DNA from: Clostridiaceae bacterium
GTDB lineage: Bacteria; Bacillota; Clostridia; Monoglobales; Firm-18
Direction: 5' to 3'
NCBI GenBank assembly: GCA_012511915.1
Contig: JAAZFB010000339.1
Span: forward strand, 1 to 14,238
DNA length: 14,238 bases
Shown here: positions 14,159 through 14,238 of the stretch, piece by piece
Layout of the letters: each line of letters begins with the position of its first letter
Numbering within the stretch: position 1 is the stretch's first letter
The notes under the pieces: model-generated
Seen by the model: the letters and a program-made list of their open reading frames with translations, nothing else
Database searches by the model: none
Told to the model about the DNA's origin: nothing
Program-made: the position numbers and the translations under genes

Positions 14159-14238
14159 TGAGTGATGCTCATTTTTGTTTTGTGCTGATAAACTGGGGGA
14201 AAATAGTATTCGCTAATTCGCAATTAATGAAATTTTTC

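Larger units (their letters stand above)
12245..14202 (-). mobile_element. IS1634-family insertion sequence (ends tentative)
   Basis: A single transposase gene is flanked by short non-coding ends. Near the left end CCTGACTTCATCAGCAAAACA (12247-12267), read inward, resembles the inward reading of the right end, CCCCAGTTTATCAGCACAAAACA (about 14199-14177 on the minus strand); both share ATCAGCA and AAAACA, so they are candidate imperfect terminal repeats. ATAGTAT occurs immediately outside on both sides (12238-12244 and 14203-14209) and could be the target duplication. The match is weak and AT-rich, so the boundaries may be off by several bases. Both ends carry a CCCGC/GCGGG terminator hairpin. 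Confidence 0.5.

Noticed and set aside
1..14238. tRNA or rRNA genes, CRISPR array, purine riboswitch
   Set aside because: No cloverleaf, rRNA-like block, regularly spaced repeats or purine-aptamer core was seen by eye; leaders of purE and guaA are too short or lack the conserved loops.

Overview
The window looks like the chromosome of an AT-rich Gram-positive anaerobe of the class Clostridia. The signs are strong GGAGG-type ribosome binding sites, frequent GTG and TTG starts, sigma-A promoters with 17-bp spacers, a B. subtilis-type PurF with iron-sulfur cysteines, and relatives of Clostridia mobile elements (TnpV, Mob, IS1634). The species cannot be named from sequence alone.

Layout. Positions 1-3561 (all minus strand) carry part of the purine operon in the order purE, purF, purM, purN; purF-purM-purN overlap by a few bases and purN runs off the left edge. 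purC, often found between purE and purF, is absent, and that gap holds a palindromic non-coding element. Positions 3660-4604 (minus) encode an AEC-family permease with its own promoter. Positions 4728-5095 hold a decayed, promoter-bearing fragment of an ABC-F antibiotic-resistance-type ATPase gene. Positions 5147-9949 (plus) are an accessory block: a consensus promoter, the AbiEi antitoxin, an AbiEii toxin gene broken by one extra T in a T7 run, and a ~1000-residue SF1 helicase with a long coiled-coil insertion. The helicase is cut just after motif VI and reads into antisense mobile DNA. Positions 9740-10500 (minus) are remnants of mobile elements: a TnpV C-terminus, an internally deleted Mob/Pre relaxase, and a structured-RNA stretch resembling group II intron domain I. 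Positions 10505-11595 (minus) hold a GMP synthetase ATP-pyrophosphatase subunit lacking the usual glutaminase domain, with its own promoter and terminator. Positions 11690-12139 (plus) encode a glycine-zipper general stress protein. Positions 12240-14210 (minus) are an apparently intact IS1634-family insertion sequence.

How it fits together. The purine genes and guaA serve IMP and GMP synthesis; an acquired defence-type cassette and transposon debris lie between them. The most notable points are the AbiE-helicase gene cluster with its homopolymer frameshift, the helicase fused to antisense TnpV/Mob sequence, the stand-alone GuaA ATPase subunit, and the ABC-F relic that keeps a good promoter.
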